64,000 nucleotides of DNA from Mangifera indica (lineage: Eukaryota > Streptophyta > Magnoliopsida > Sapindales > Anacardiaceae). The stretch is from positions 9,315,057 through 9,379,056 of the forward strand of contig NC_058143.1 in NCBI RefSeq assembly GCF_011075055.1, in the 5' to 3' direction. This document shows, in pieces, positions 49,976-62,900 of this stretch (the first letter of the stretch is position 1; each line of letters begins with the position of its first letter). The notes beneath the pieces are model-generated. The model was not told where the DNA came from. It saw nothing but the letters and a program-made list of their open reading frames with translations, and ran no database searches. The position numbers and the translations under genes were made by a program.

Positions 49976-52900
49976 ATGATGACCACGGCTGCTGTTATTG
50001 GACTTAGTACTGGAAAGAGACTATTGAGCTCCTCCTTTTATTATTCTGATCTAACAGAAAAATTTTCTCAAATCAATGATCATGGATCACCATATTATCA
50101 AGTTATTCCAACAAAAAATGTGGTTGCCGCCAAAAAGTCGTCCAATTATAGTCCAACTTATCCATCTTCCAAGCAACATTCTCAGTCCACTAAGGCTCTT
50201 AAAGAACATTTGGATACTAATTTTGCTTCTACTACGGAGCCATGGCGTCAGAGGTCTGATGATTTAGAAGAGGAAAACCCAGACTTTGACTATTCAGTGG
50301 AGGCACTTCTGCTGCTGCAAAAGTCTATGCTTGAAAAACAATGGAATCTTTCTTTTGAGAGGACAGTATTAAATGACTCATCAAGTAAAAAGACTCACAA
50401 GAAGATACCTGTCACGTGTTCTGGAATATCGGCTAGGCAAAGAAGAATGAATTTGAAGAAGGTTTTGAACCAAAGTAAGTCAATGATTCAGCAAAATGGC
50501 CCCAATCTGCAGAGGTCTGTGATTAGTCCAGAGTTGCTTCAGACTCGTTTAAAAGGCTATGTAAAGGGTGTGTTGAGTGAGGAGCTGCTCACCCATGCAG
50601 AAGTTGTGCGTCTATCAAAGAAAATCAAAGCTGGCCTTTCCTTAGACGAGCACAAATTGAGGTAATAAATGAATTTCATCGTCTGCTTACCTCGTGTAAT
50701 GTTTAGCTGTTTCTTAGGTGAAGATGGTTTGAACATCCAAGTTGCCAAAGCTTTATATTTCTTAGTGTATTATATCAAAATTTTGGCTTTATTTTCTTTG
50801 ATGCTTTACTTTCTTAGGTACTTTACACTTACTATTACTTTTCTGTTTGAATAATTGTTTTGCATAAATAATATTTTAGGAGCTATTACTTTCATGATTA
50901 TGAAATGCAAATTTATTGTAGTAACATATACTGTTTAGAAGAAAGAATTAAAATCCCCTGTTTTATGCATGGAAAAAAGGAAGATTAGGGAGCTATATAT
51001 CTATTCCTAAAATTTACATTTTCTGACCACATATCATCCTGAATGATCTTGTTGCTTCAGGATTTTTCTTTAGAAGAACATAAAAAGGCTGATGTTATAG
51101 TGAACTTATTGGTACACTTTCTGTTTTTTCATATGGGTATTGTAGACTGAAGGAGAGGTTGGGATTTGAGCCCTCAGATGAACAACTTGCAGCTTCCTTG
51201 AGCATATCTCGCACTGACTTACAGTCAACATTGATTGAGTGTTCATTGGCAAGAGAGAAGCTGGTGATGAGCAATGTTCGTTTGGTCATGTCTATAGCTC
51301 AACGATATGATAACATGGGTGCTGACATGTCAGACCTTGTGCAGGTGATTTTCTTTATCTGGAGATGAAATAAAGACCAATATACTCTTATTGTGCTGTT
51401 GTATCTGCAATTGAGTTGTCTATGTTCTGATAAGTGACATATTCTATATTGTTCATGTAGGGTGGGTTGATTGGATTATTACGTGGGATTGAGAAATTTG
51501 ACTCTTCAAAGGGTTTCAAAATATCAACTTATGTGTATTGGTGGATACGCCAGGTAAAGGCGGATGTTTTGCACTTGTACATCATTAAAGCTTTGTTAAA
51601 GATAATATGCAATCATGATTGTAATTCATTTAACTAACTAAAATTCTCATTGATAATTGGTACCTTCTAAACAAATAAAATTTTCAATAACCAAATTTCA
51701 GTTCTTCGGTTTTATCTATAAGTTTATCATGACTGAAAGTCTGAAGACAGCAAGCTGTCTATGTGATACAATTTTTCTTTGGAAAGAAAGCGTTCACTAG
51801 TAGGCTGTTGGAGGATAATCCATTCCGCATTTGATCCTCCGAACATCAATATTCCTTTGTCTATCCTTTTAGATTGTTACAAGTTTACTAGGTGGTATGT
51901 CCCTACGTCATTCTTTTCAAATAGAATTAACTAATTTTCAATCTATTTCTCTCTTTTATTCGTATTTAGTTATTCAGTTCAATTTACGGTATTTTTGTCT
52001 CGTGTTGTATATTCTTTTTAGCTGGTAATGCTGCAAAAAACTAATGCTGGTTCACATGATCTTATGCCAGGGTATTCATAGGGCATTAGTTGAGAATTCC
52101 AGAACCTTAAGATTGCCTAATCATCTGCACGAAAGGTTAGGTTTAATCCGGAATGCAAAGGTTAGACTGGAAGAGAAAGGAGTAACACCATCAATTGATG
52201 TAAGTTGATTATTTAACTGTGATCAAACAATACAAATTTTATTTTCTATATTTTGGTTGTCTGTGAGTGTACTTTACAATCATAATATTTTATCACATAT
52301 TAATATTTTGTAACATTCTTTTTTTTTTTTTTTTCACATTTCTTTGCTGCTTGCCATGTTTTCAGAGAATTGCACAATACCTAAACATGTCGCAAAAGAA
52401 AGTGAGAAATGCCACTGAGGTACCAACCGCTTAAGAGTTATTTACAGTTACGTATGTAATTTTGTTTCCCCCTATTGATTGCAATTTCACTGAATGCAGG
52501 CAATCAGTAAGGTTTTCTCACTTGACAGGGATGCTTTTCCCTCGTTAAATGGCCTTCCTGGTGAAACCTATCATAGTGTAAGTGTACAACCAAGTTTCTG
52601 CAAGTTCCCTCAATAAAATTTTGGTGCAGGCTTTGTTTGCCTCTTTCCGATTGCAAATGACCCATTTTTATGCGTCATTTCAGTACATTGCAGATAATCG
52701 TGTGGAGAACAATCCATGGCATGGAGTGGATGGGTTGATGCTCAAGGTAAAAGAATTATTTGGAAATTGTTTAACCAATTACCACTAATAATTAAAGGAT
52801 TATAATAACACAGAAATGTAAAGTTAGGTCAATTATTACCGAGTTATTCTTCCAAATAAAATGTTTTAGCTTAACATAATTGGATGATAAGCTTATTATT

Positions 52901-54246
52901 TTAGGCCGGCCTGAATAGATCCACTTTCTGCGCTATGTAGAGTTTTAAAGGATCAGTTTATTCATCCACAACATTTGATAGGGGGCTATTCAAACAAAGT
53001 AATACTTTGCTGGAAAGCTTCTTTTAACATATATTTTGCACTGAAAATAAACATCATCACTTACTGTAAAAATTCATCTTTATCTATATTTCATTGGGAA
53101 TGTAAATATTAAGAATCAACCATACCCTGGAATATAAATGTGTTAAGCCATGGTCTGCTGATAATCTATGTTGTAATTAATGTAAGGGTGCATGCCATTA
53201 TTGTGTGGTTTTTCAGTGCAGAATTTTATTTAATTTTTGAACTTGCATGTTAATAAATGGGCTTGTCAAACTTAGAATTGTCCAACTGTTACTGGAGAAC
53301 TACACACCAAGGAGATAGTTAAACCACAACTGCATCCTTTTATCCAAAATTCTATTTTGTGCTTTGTCTTTTTTCGATCAAATTTGACATCAATAAAAAT
53401 TACTTGTGATCTTTGAAAAATTCAATTAAAATTCCTGATGCTATCGTACTGAAATTATCTTCATGTTGCCACCTTTAAAAAATACCTTAGGCTTTCAGCA
53501 TGCATCTGTCCATCCCCCAGTTATGAATCTTTAAAGCACCTTTCATGAATATTTGTTATCTATGCCATTGAAGATGACATTGACCAAACTAATGATATTA
53601 TTGCAGCATGAAGTAAACAGACTCATTACAGAGACACTTGGAGAACGTGAAAGAGAAATCATACGTCTTTACTACGGTCTTGATAAGGAATGCCTTACAT
53701 GGGAGGATATAAGTAAACGGTGAGTAACTGATAAACTTGATTGCTAGATGGGCATAAATTTGTTGTGATGTATATTCTTTGGAGAAATCTGAAGGCACCT
53801 CTCCTCTATAAAGCAAGTACCATAGAAAATGTTTGTTTTCTTCCAAGCTTATGGTAGAACAAAAAGAAATTTCATCTAATTACATTTATAGGGTGAAGCA
53901 ACTTCTTCTTGCAGTTTTCAGTTTTTCTTGGATACCATATGATATATTTAATAAAATAGTTGTAGCTTCTATCTTGTTTCTGCTTATATTTCAAACTTCA
54001 ATTTTCTTTTACTAAAAGAGTATACATGCAACTGATTTCAATGAAAAAAGGTTTTAGACGATATTTTCTGCAGACATAATAACTGCACCTTTTTCATTCT
54101 TTAGTTGATTTAACAGTGTTATCAATTAATTCTGCAGAATAGGTTTGTCAAGAGAAAGAGTTAGGCAAGTTGGACTTGTGGCGCTAGAGAAACTAAAACA
54201 TGCAGCGAGAAAGAAAAACATGGAGGCCCTGCTGTTGAAACATTAG
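49976..54246 (+). CDS. SIG1: Plastid RNA polymerase sigma factor SIG1 (SIGA)
   Basis: Nuclear-encoded sigma factor that directs the bacterial-type plastid RNA polymerase to photosynthesis-gene promoters. Coding exons: 49976-50661, 51146-51344, 51461-51553, 52071-52199, 52366-52419, 52500-52577, 52684-52746, 53607-53719, 54138-54246. All GT-AG, in frame, 1524 nt, 507 aa (Arabidopsis SIG1 is about 502). The N-terminus ('TAAVIGL', '[10 protein letters not shown]') is a Ser-rich transit peptide and the next 200 residues are the variable plant-specific region. Region 2 starts near residue 264 with '[20 protein letters not shown]', then '[18 protein letters not shown]' and '[11 protein letters not shown]' (about 291-326; -10 recognition and melting). 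Region 3 follows ('[12 protein letters not shown]', '[12 protein letters not shown]'). Region 4 has '[16 protein letters not shown]' and the helix-turn-helix 'LTWEDISKR' plus '[11 protein letters not shown]' (about 464-483; -35 recognition). No key region is missing. A second ATG follows immediately (49979). Confidence 0.95.
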
Positions 54247-56160
54247 TAAGTTTCATTATAGACATGGTTTAATGAGTAAATTATTGTATATACATGTATA
54301 CAAAGAGGAAAGCTGTCTCTTGACTTATTTTTTGAATCAGGCATACCCATAGAAAATTGAATTAAGGAGCTACCACATTGAACTTTCTGTAACGTTATTA
54401 AACACAGAGGTTGTAAGTTGCGATAAAATTTCATGTATTGAATGTTTAGAAGAGATACTTCCTGGATTACTTTCTGGGTTTATCTATACACAAGATGATG
54501 ATGAATTCAGTAGTTCCAGTTTCATTTATGTATAGCCAAGATGATGATGACTTCCCATTATGATTTGTTGGTGAGCAGTTAAATTAGTTCATGATCTAGG
54601 CTTCTTCATATTTGTATATCAATGATTGATGCATTTTAATTGTTCAAATTACATTCACTACTTGTCCTTACACCTTTGCATGGTATTGATAACAGAATTT
54701 AAACTTCAATTATCATCACAATTAGAGATAGCAACACACAGAGATACAAAACTATCATTTTTTTTTCTACTAAAGGGATCGAACTTCGACTGTTTTTTTC
54801 TATTAAACGGGTTGAACTTTTTTTTTTTTCTTATTGAATGAGCAAAGATAAGAATGGGTTTAATCTCTAATGCCTTTGCAAATCAATGACATAGAATTTT
54901 TGTTTTGATTTAGAAATGATGATTAAGATAATTCTTTGTTGATGTGAATAATTTTTAATTGATGGAATTTTGTTTTTTCTATTGAAATGATTTAAGTTTC
55001 AAATTTTTTCATTAAAAGGGCCAAACCTGCATTCTCTCTCATCAAAAAAGTCTAACCTCTAAATGTCTTTTATATCATTTCTATAATTTCTCTACCATGT
55101 GTACTATCTATTTGGAATTTTTTTTTTTAAATGAAAATGATGTTTATTGATTTAAAACGTTGCTTCATTTTATTTTTAAGAGTATCTAAAATTCAAAGAA
55201 ATTATTATTTACTATTAACTCACATAAAGAATTTTAAACTTTCCACTTATAAAATCTTTACTAAAAACAAACAAAATAATAAATTAATTTTAGTTTAGTT
55301 TTGCTTTTTTTGGATAGATTTTTTTTTGGTGTGTGTTTTTCGGAAATAAATTTGTGGAAATATTATAATTTGAGGTTTTTGCCAATTGTAAATGTTTGTG
55401 TTACTATACAAATTATCTATGTTATAGAATAAAGTGTTCACATAAGCATTTTCAACATAAAAAACTGTCATGTCATTCCTATTTAACTTCGAATGAAGTC
55501 GTGATAATTCGGTAGTTTCGATAGAAATTAATAAAAATTTGATTTCTTCAATAGAATAATAAAAAAAAAAATTGGTCTATTTAATGATTAAATTGAAAAG
55601 TTGCCCATTTATCAAAAAAAAATATTATAGTTCCATATTTCTAAGTGTTGTTATCTCTCATAGTTATCACAAAGTATATAACACCCATCTATTAAAGAAA
55701 TATCCTCTATAAGTGAATACTATGAACTATGTAACACCTTTTTGTGGGTGTGCCTTACTCTGGCACAGACTATCTTATGGGCACCATATCACAACAGCTT
55801 TCTTAAAAAAAAATATCATTTAATAATATCATGAGAAACATGTTTTCATTAGTGTCATAAATCTTTCAAACTCATGGCATGAAGTCTCATTCATATACTA
55901 TGGGATCACTTGGTCTCATATGACTCAACACGCTAAGAAACTTAGAAAACATGTAGAAACTTTTAACATGTATCATGCATAAAAATTGTGTTATATTTTT
56001 TTAAAATACATGATATTAAACCTCAAGCTCTTTATTAAACTCATCTTTGGCTTGCGTATTAGTTTCACAACTCATGTACATGCTCATAACTCATGTCATG
56101 TCTCATAAATTATCTTAGGCATGTCTTGGTGCAACTATACACCTTTCATGTCTCTTGAAA
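54247..56160. other. SIG1 3' flank and AT-rich spacer
   Basis: The first 250-400 bases are the probable 3' UTR. At 54760-55040 a loose repeat recurs ('ttctactaaagggatcgaac', 'ttctattaaacgggttgaac', 'ttcattaaaagggccaaac'). The rest is AT-rich with no coding remnant recognised. Confidence 0.45.
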
Positions 56161-56163
56161 ACT

Positions 56164-56282
56164 CGTGAGACACTTATAGAATGAGTGTTTTCTACTATGG
56201 AACGATTGTTCTTGCACTTAAAACTCATGGGATACTTCTAGAACGGGTGTTCTCTACTATGGAATGGTTGTTCCTACACTTA
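56164..56282. repeat. Tandem pair of a 58-bp unit (61-bp spacing)
   Basis: The unit around 'tctactatggaa', then 'gttgtt' and 'cacttaa', occurs at 56164-56221 and 56225-56282 with about ten differences. A shorter echo ('atgattgttcc', 'aaatggttgttcca') is at 56518-56551. The frame 56181-56414 covers it and is not a gene. Confidence 0.75.
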
Positions 56283-58499
56283 ACCGTTCACGACTTTGAG
56301 AATGAGCATCCATTCTTTGTTACTTTGAACATTCACTTAATTTCTCTCAAGATCATTCATCTATCCAAAAGCATTTTTATTTTTTTCTATATGAATGATC
56401 ATTCTATACTTTAACATGAGCATTCATTGTGACCTAGTCTTTGTGGAAAAAACGATCATACTTGTCTATAGGGTTAGGTATTCTATCATTATTCAAAAAC
56501 CCTAGTTTTGCTAAGGAATGATTGTTCCTATTCTTGAAATGGTTGTTCCATGGTATCTATGACAACAAAATTGGCTTGTTTTCATAAAAATTTTAAATTC
56601 CAACACATCCATCACAATATCATTCCTCTAGAATACCAAATATTCTAAACATATTACAAAACATCCATGACAATCACAACAAATGACATTTACTATTTTC
56701 ATTATTCTCTTTATGTACAAATCTTCATTTTTTACCTAACATTAATCTTATATTAAAATCTCATCATGTCAAAATCAAATTCAAATCAATACAACTAATA
56801 TAATTTTTGGCCGAAATCAAATTACATTAAATATAACAAGACTTCTACTTGGTTTCCAAGTGTATATGGTTCGATGAAGATCATTTTCCTAACCTTAAAT
56901 CTCCTTTCCAAGTCATTTGCCTAATGATTGAAATTGAAAAATAATGTGAGAAGAAATAGTTTCAGTGAGTATTTGCGTATGGGAGTAAGGCCAAATCATA
57001 GATCATGATTTTTTTTATATAGAATTTCAATAAAATAACTATTGGAACAACCTTATACCTTATAAGAATGATCGTTCACCTCTTAATCCACTTATAACAT
57101 GACGCATTTTTTTAATTGTCCACTTGGCACCAACTAAATGGGCATTCCTTCCTCTGAAATGACCATTTGACCACTTATTTTATTAAATAATTTAATTTAA
57201 ACATATTTTTACATTTAAATAAATTCATACTTAATATAAAATGACATAAATAACCTTGCTACGCACATATAGATATTATAGAGCGATAACCTAAAATTTA
57301 TTGTAACTTGTGCAAAATGTTATTTTTTATTGATTGTACCTTATGAAGTATCAATGCATATGTTTTGGTAACTATTGATGCAAAAATACACACCAATGTA
57401 CTTAACTAGCTAGAAATATTAAGTGAGATGTGTGATTAAAACGTTATATAAAGTGTTTGTAAGTTAGCAAAAATTAGTAAACAATGAAAGAGACAAAGTT
57501 TTTTATATGGTTTGGTGGCCTAAGCAAAATTTTTTGGACACAATCATGGACTCAAAACACTACAAACCCCACATTTGAATCAAACATTTGTTGCTATGCC
57601 AATTTTAAATCAAACATTTAAATTCACCATGATTACAGCAAAGTACAGGCAACATTTTACATGTCTTCACATATATTATATGAATATATTTAATTCTTGT
57701 CAACTTTTAATCACATCTTACACTTAATCTCAATTAAACGTAAGTTGATATATATGTATAATTTATTATTTAATCACATTAAACTAAATGATGCATTAAA
57801 CATTCATGGCACATATACATAACATACCATTCAACATGACATGCAAAACCTTTTTACCATGCATCGCATTTTCAATTTCTATGTAATTAAATTAATTCCA
57901 TACAATTTAATACTCACCCAAAATTGCTTTAATCAGTATTAAAATTACATTTAACATGTTTGAACTAAAGTTTAAAAGATCCAAAATTTTATATGAACAT
58001 TTCAACATGTATATGCATATATATTAACATATCACCATACATTAAACTTTTCTATGCATATACCATACATGCATGCCCTTAATTGATGTATTTTATGTAC
58101 TATACACAAAATTAGCATAAAATTTCTAATGTATATCATCAAATACATCCAACCAAACATGCATTAAAAAAAAAAAAATCTAGGATTTAAACTTCAATTT
58201 TTCAAGCCAAAAGCACATGCATGTCTAAATTAAGCACATATACATGCATCTCATGAACACTTCATCATATACATGCATTAATTCATATGTTCTTCATCTA
58301 AAATCATTAGAACATATAAAAAGGAAACAAAAAACCCAGCAAATTCTCAAAATTGAGAGCTTCATTTCAATAATAAGCTTTAAAAACTTGATTTCCTAGC
58401 AAACCAACAACATGCATGTACACATATGTCATATATACATACTATTATGCACAAATAACACATTTTTAGTTCAAAAATCAACATGCAAGGAGCCAAAAT
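56283..58499. repeat. Decayed retroelement leader-like DNA
   Basis: AT-rich, with many ATGCAT/TACATG words and no coding remnant. Its right end abuts a primer-binding site read on the minus strand, so part of it may be the leader of an LTR element lying in minus orientation. Confidence 0.35.
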
Positions 58500-58500
58500 G

Positions 58501-58512
58501 GCTCTGATACCA
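58501..58512 (-). other. Primer-binding site (tRNA-Met type) of a second LTR element
   Basis: On the minus strand it reads TGGTATCAGAGC, the same consensus as at 19702-19713, two bases after an LTR-like end (TCCTTCA). Confidence 0.7.
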
Positions 58513-58514
58513 TT

Positions 58515-59149
58515 TGAAGGAGAATGGGGAAGAAAATGATGCAAAGATTGACGTGCATGTATATAAAGGCAAGAATCAAAGCATAAAAAAGAAAACATGA
58601 GAAGGTTAAATAGTTATACCTTTCCTTTTTTATGTAGGATGATGGAAGAAGTCTCTCACATGAAAGAACCTCCAAAAGATTGCATCACCAAGCCAAAAAG
58701 CCACCAAGGCCAAGAGCTAGAGAGAAGGGAGAGCTTTTGGTATGTTGTGAGAGAAAGCTTTAGTTTAAAATGAAGTTATGTTCTTAAAATGAACTAAAAC
58801 CTTATTTATATACTAATGGCTAATTAAAAATTATGAAATTGTTAATTGGTCCCTTTAAATTTTTTACTTAAACTGTGACCATGCATGTATATCAAACATA
58901 TACTTTAGGCACCCTAATTCTATCTCACTAACATCTTAATTTTTAAAATGTTACTTTTGCACTCATATAACATTTTATATGATTTTATTTTTTATTATCC
59001 TTTGGAAAGTGCTAGCCAACATCTAATAATTAATCCTCTCTCTCTAAGTGTTTGGTTTATTAATATGACCATTTGAGTTTACCATGACGTAGTTGTGAAC
59101 CCTTTTTTAGATGATTCGAAAATGCATCTAAAAGCTCAATGACTATAGT
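58515..59149 (-). mobile_element. LTR-like DNA beside the primer-binding site
   Basis: The plus-strand edge TGAAGGAGAATG at 58515 gives ...TTCA on the minus strand. The part 59041-59149 is related to 21782-21890 and resumes at 60000 after an hAT insertion. The outer LTR edge was not found. Confidence 0.5.
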
Positions 59150-59999
59150 TAGGGGTGGATACGAGTCGAATCGAGCCCGAACACTGTTTAGCTTGTTTTC
59201 GGCTCGTTTTTAGTCAGCTCGATTTTCAGTTTGCTTCGGGCTCGTCAAAACATATGTTCGTGTTCGGCTCACTTTATAATTTAAGTGTTCATGCTCGACT
59301 CGCACCTAACTCGAGCTCGTATCTAATAGCTTGGGTTCGCTCGGCTCTAGTTTGGGCTCGTATTTAACTTAAAAAAATAAGAGTAGTTTAGTTGAAAGTG
59401 AAAATTATGAGAGTCAAGCTGAATCCAGGAATGTTTGGGAAAATTGTCACAACTATCGTAAACCATGTTTAAGCAATCAACAGAATATGTGTACCTCCCC
59501 AACATATTTTAAAAGAAGTAAAGAAAGGTGGAAAACCTTGTCGGCGGCTGAACAGCAGAGAAGAACAACAGAGAAGAAAGGTGGAAAACCTTGTTGGCAT
59601 AGTTTAGTTTTTAGTTTATTTTCAGCAGAGAAGAACAACAGAAAAAGTAAAAGGAAACTAATTAGGTTTGCTTTAGTTTAATTGCTTCCAAACGGCAACA
59701 TTTTTGCTTTAGTTTAAGGGAAGCCAACAAAGCAAGCTTTTTTATGTAGCTGCACAATACAAAGTCAACGCAGAAGGTCATATAATACCGCCAGCCAGCA
59801 TATTAATAACGAGCTCAACTCGGCTCGTCGAGCTAGCCGAGCCGAGTATTCCTCTGTTCGGGTTCGGTCTCGCGTTCGTTTCTTGATTTTTGCTTCAGCT
59901 CGTGTTCGTATTCGTGTTCGCTTGTAACAAGCTCATTTCGGGCTCGTTCGAGCTAAGCTCATTTCGAGCTCAAAAAAGCTCGCCTCGAATCCAGCCTTA
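59150..59999. mobile_element. hAT-like non-autonomous element, 850 bp, perfect target duplication
   Basis: Begins TAGGGGTGGATACGAG at 59150 and ends CTCGAATCCAGCCTTA at 59999. It is flanked by identical 8-bp copies ACTATAGT (59142-59149 and 60000-60007). GAGCTCG/CGGCTCG-rich arms enclose a middle with a short direct repeat ('agcagagaagaacaacag' at about 59551 and 59625, and 'aaaggtggaaaaccttgt' at about 59524 and 59578). There is no transposase. The frames 59155-59367 and 59487-59681 are repeat-driven. Confidence 0.9.
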
Positions 60000-62900
60000 A
60001 CTATAGTAAATATTTAACAATATGCCATAACTAGGGCTAGATTTGAAGCAAACTTGTTCAAGCCTAAAACAAGTTTTGCTTGAATAAGCCTAGAATGAGC
60101 TTGGAGAAAATGAGCATGAATTCGAACCTGAACACAAACATGATTAAAATAAAATATGAATATGAAACCCAACCCGAACAGAGCCATGCTCGGCTTGCTT
60201 TAAAATTTTTCATAACTAAATGACTCTGGTTATGACACATTTAGTTATGACTTAAAAATAAATTAGGAGGGAAGGGAAATCCCTTCTTCTTTAGAAATCT
60301 CTCATTCCTTGGAAATTGTTTTCATATTGTTCATATAAACCAATAAGCATTTAATATTATTTTCTCCATGTTTCAATAAACTAATAAACCTATGTCATCT
60401 GAAATTTGAATCGCAAACCATTAAAGTAGGCTACAACCCCTTCTTCCTTGGAAATCCCCAATAATCATTGGAAATTATTTTCTCCGTTTGTTGCTTTCTC
60501 TATTTCAATCTCTTTTTCTCAAAAGTCTTAGGTATTTCAAACTTCCATTTCTTATCTAAGTTTCTCTAGGAAGTTTCTTCTCTTCAAAACATTTTGGTTT
60601 CTTTGTTTCAGTTTTTTCTCTTTGAAAGTCTCTACCATTTCAAACTTTAGTTCCTCCTCATGTTTCTTCGACAACATTTAACCGTTGATGATGTCCACAC
60701 AAGCCCGAGCATTATGCGAGCCAATCACGAATACTTAAGCCATGAAGCGAATCGAACATGAACAAATGTTTTCTAAAGCTTGGCGAGCTCGAGCCTAGCC
60801 AGAACTCACCTACTTACAAACAAATTGACTCTTGTTTGGGCTCGGCTCAACTCAACTCAAATCCAGCCTTAGTCATAACAAAATATCATAGCTACCCAAT
60901 TAGTAGAGGGTTAACGTTTAACTTCTTAACATGTCATTGATACAATTACTTATATAATTTGATTTCTCTTTTATATGATGTATTTTCGAGACTGAGATAT
61001 AGATAAAATGTCTTCCTTAATGATCCCGAATTTTTATAGACCAACAACTATCAAAGACCAATTAATATTGAATCGAGTATTAAGTCAGTCTTATTGTGGC
61101 CATATGATTAATTTGTTGTGACCATCCATTAGAAGACCCTAATTGAAATATCAACTCTCATACTCAAGAGTAACGAATCTTCTGTTAATCCATCATAGTC
61201 TTCATAAAGCTAATCACTACATTTCTAGCAATTCTCTAATTGAATTATGTCGGGCTAGTGTCAAAAATACCAATCCTTACATACGACGATCTAATAACCT
61301 CAAATCTAAAGATCATATGTACCTTTGTTCACTAAAAGGATATGTTGTATAAACACTAAAGCAACCACCCATATGAAATCCTTTTGGTGGACAGGTCTGG
61401 TAAACATATTTATAATGTAATCCTATGTGTTGTATCAAATTATTAATAAATAATTTTAACACGTGAGAATTGTCATCATTTCAATGAGGATGTTTAACAC
61501 TATGATAACTCTATCACTATTACTCGTGTCCTAAGTCATGACAATATTAGAGTTATGGACATTCTAAGAATAATCATATAATATGCACATAAGATTCTTA
61601 CCATCAGGTGTCATGCACTAATCCCCTCATCATGATTTAATTACATAGCTATGATGATTGACTTTAGAGACCCTGCACTAATAATCTCGCACTTGCATTA
61701 TAGCTAATCAGCCATGTGTTTAAATGGTCAATGGGTCTGTCAAGTTGTCATTTGTTTCTACCTTGCTAACCTACACATATTTACAATGTAGATTCTTTTT
61801 GATATGGTGAAACCATTTGAGTATATGTTTGAATCTTTTATGAGACCACTACTCATTTGCTTGTGTTATCGCTCAATTGTTATCATAATGGAGTTCTATA
61901 AGGCCAGTTCTACTAAGAACCGCCTCAAGTTTAGTTATGAGTTTCTTGCTCGAATTACTTTTTTAGTTGTATTGGACAAAACGATATACATTAACTTTAT
62001 TATAGAATCTGTCATAGTATGTTGCTTGGAGCTCTTCTAACTTACTACACTACTATTTAAACTAAAAACAAATCTTGATTGGGATTTAAAATTTTCTTGA
62101 CCTGTTTGGAAACTAACATCATCATACCCTCTTATAGTAACCTCTTATTCTCTTCCATAGATTAAAAAAAAAAAAAACATCCTTAATCCTTTTTAAGTAT
62201 TAAGGATGTTCTTAGCAATCATTCAATGATGCCTGAAATTTGAATATTACAATAACACCTTTATTGAACTCAATTGTAAACAATATTATAAGTTGTCATT
62301 TTTTAAAAACTTATCAGGGATTAATAAATATTTTCCATATTTTGTTTTAAAAATTATTATATTCACTCAATATATTTTACAAATATATTACATCCCTAAT
62401 AGTTTGTACTATTACATTTAAACCCTTACTTTATTATTTCTTTGATGGTGTAATTATTATTTTTGAAACTATCAAGGATTATTTGAAATTTTAAAAATTT
62501 TGAAAACATACCAACTTTTTTAAATTTTCAAAAAACCCTTTAAAATTGCATTAACATCACTAAATTTTTTCAAAATTATAGATTGCTCTAAACATATGAT
62601 TGTACATCATTAATACCTTTAAGGAAATTGAAATTTATGCCCACATTTATAACCACTTGAAATTTTACTCAACATTTTTTACTTATACATTTATACCACA
62701 AAAACAATAAACTTCCTAAAATACCCAGTATTTTGACCAACCCTTTACGCGTTTCTTCTTCCACACTAGGCACCAGCCCACATTTCTTCTTCTGTACTAG
62801 GTGCAATTTAATTTCGTGTCACTTGAATTTATTTCCCTTTACTTCTCAAGATCACTCACTCCATACACAGTTGATTCAAACGAACTTTGATTTAGTCATT

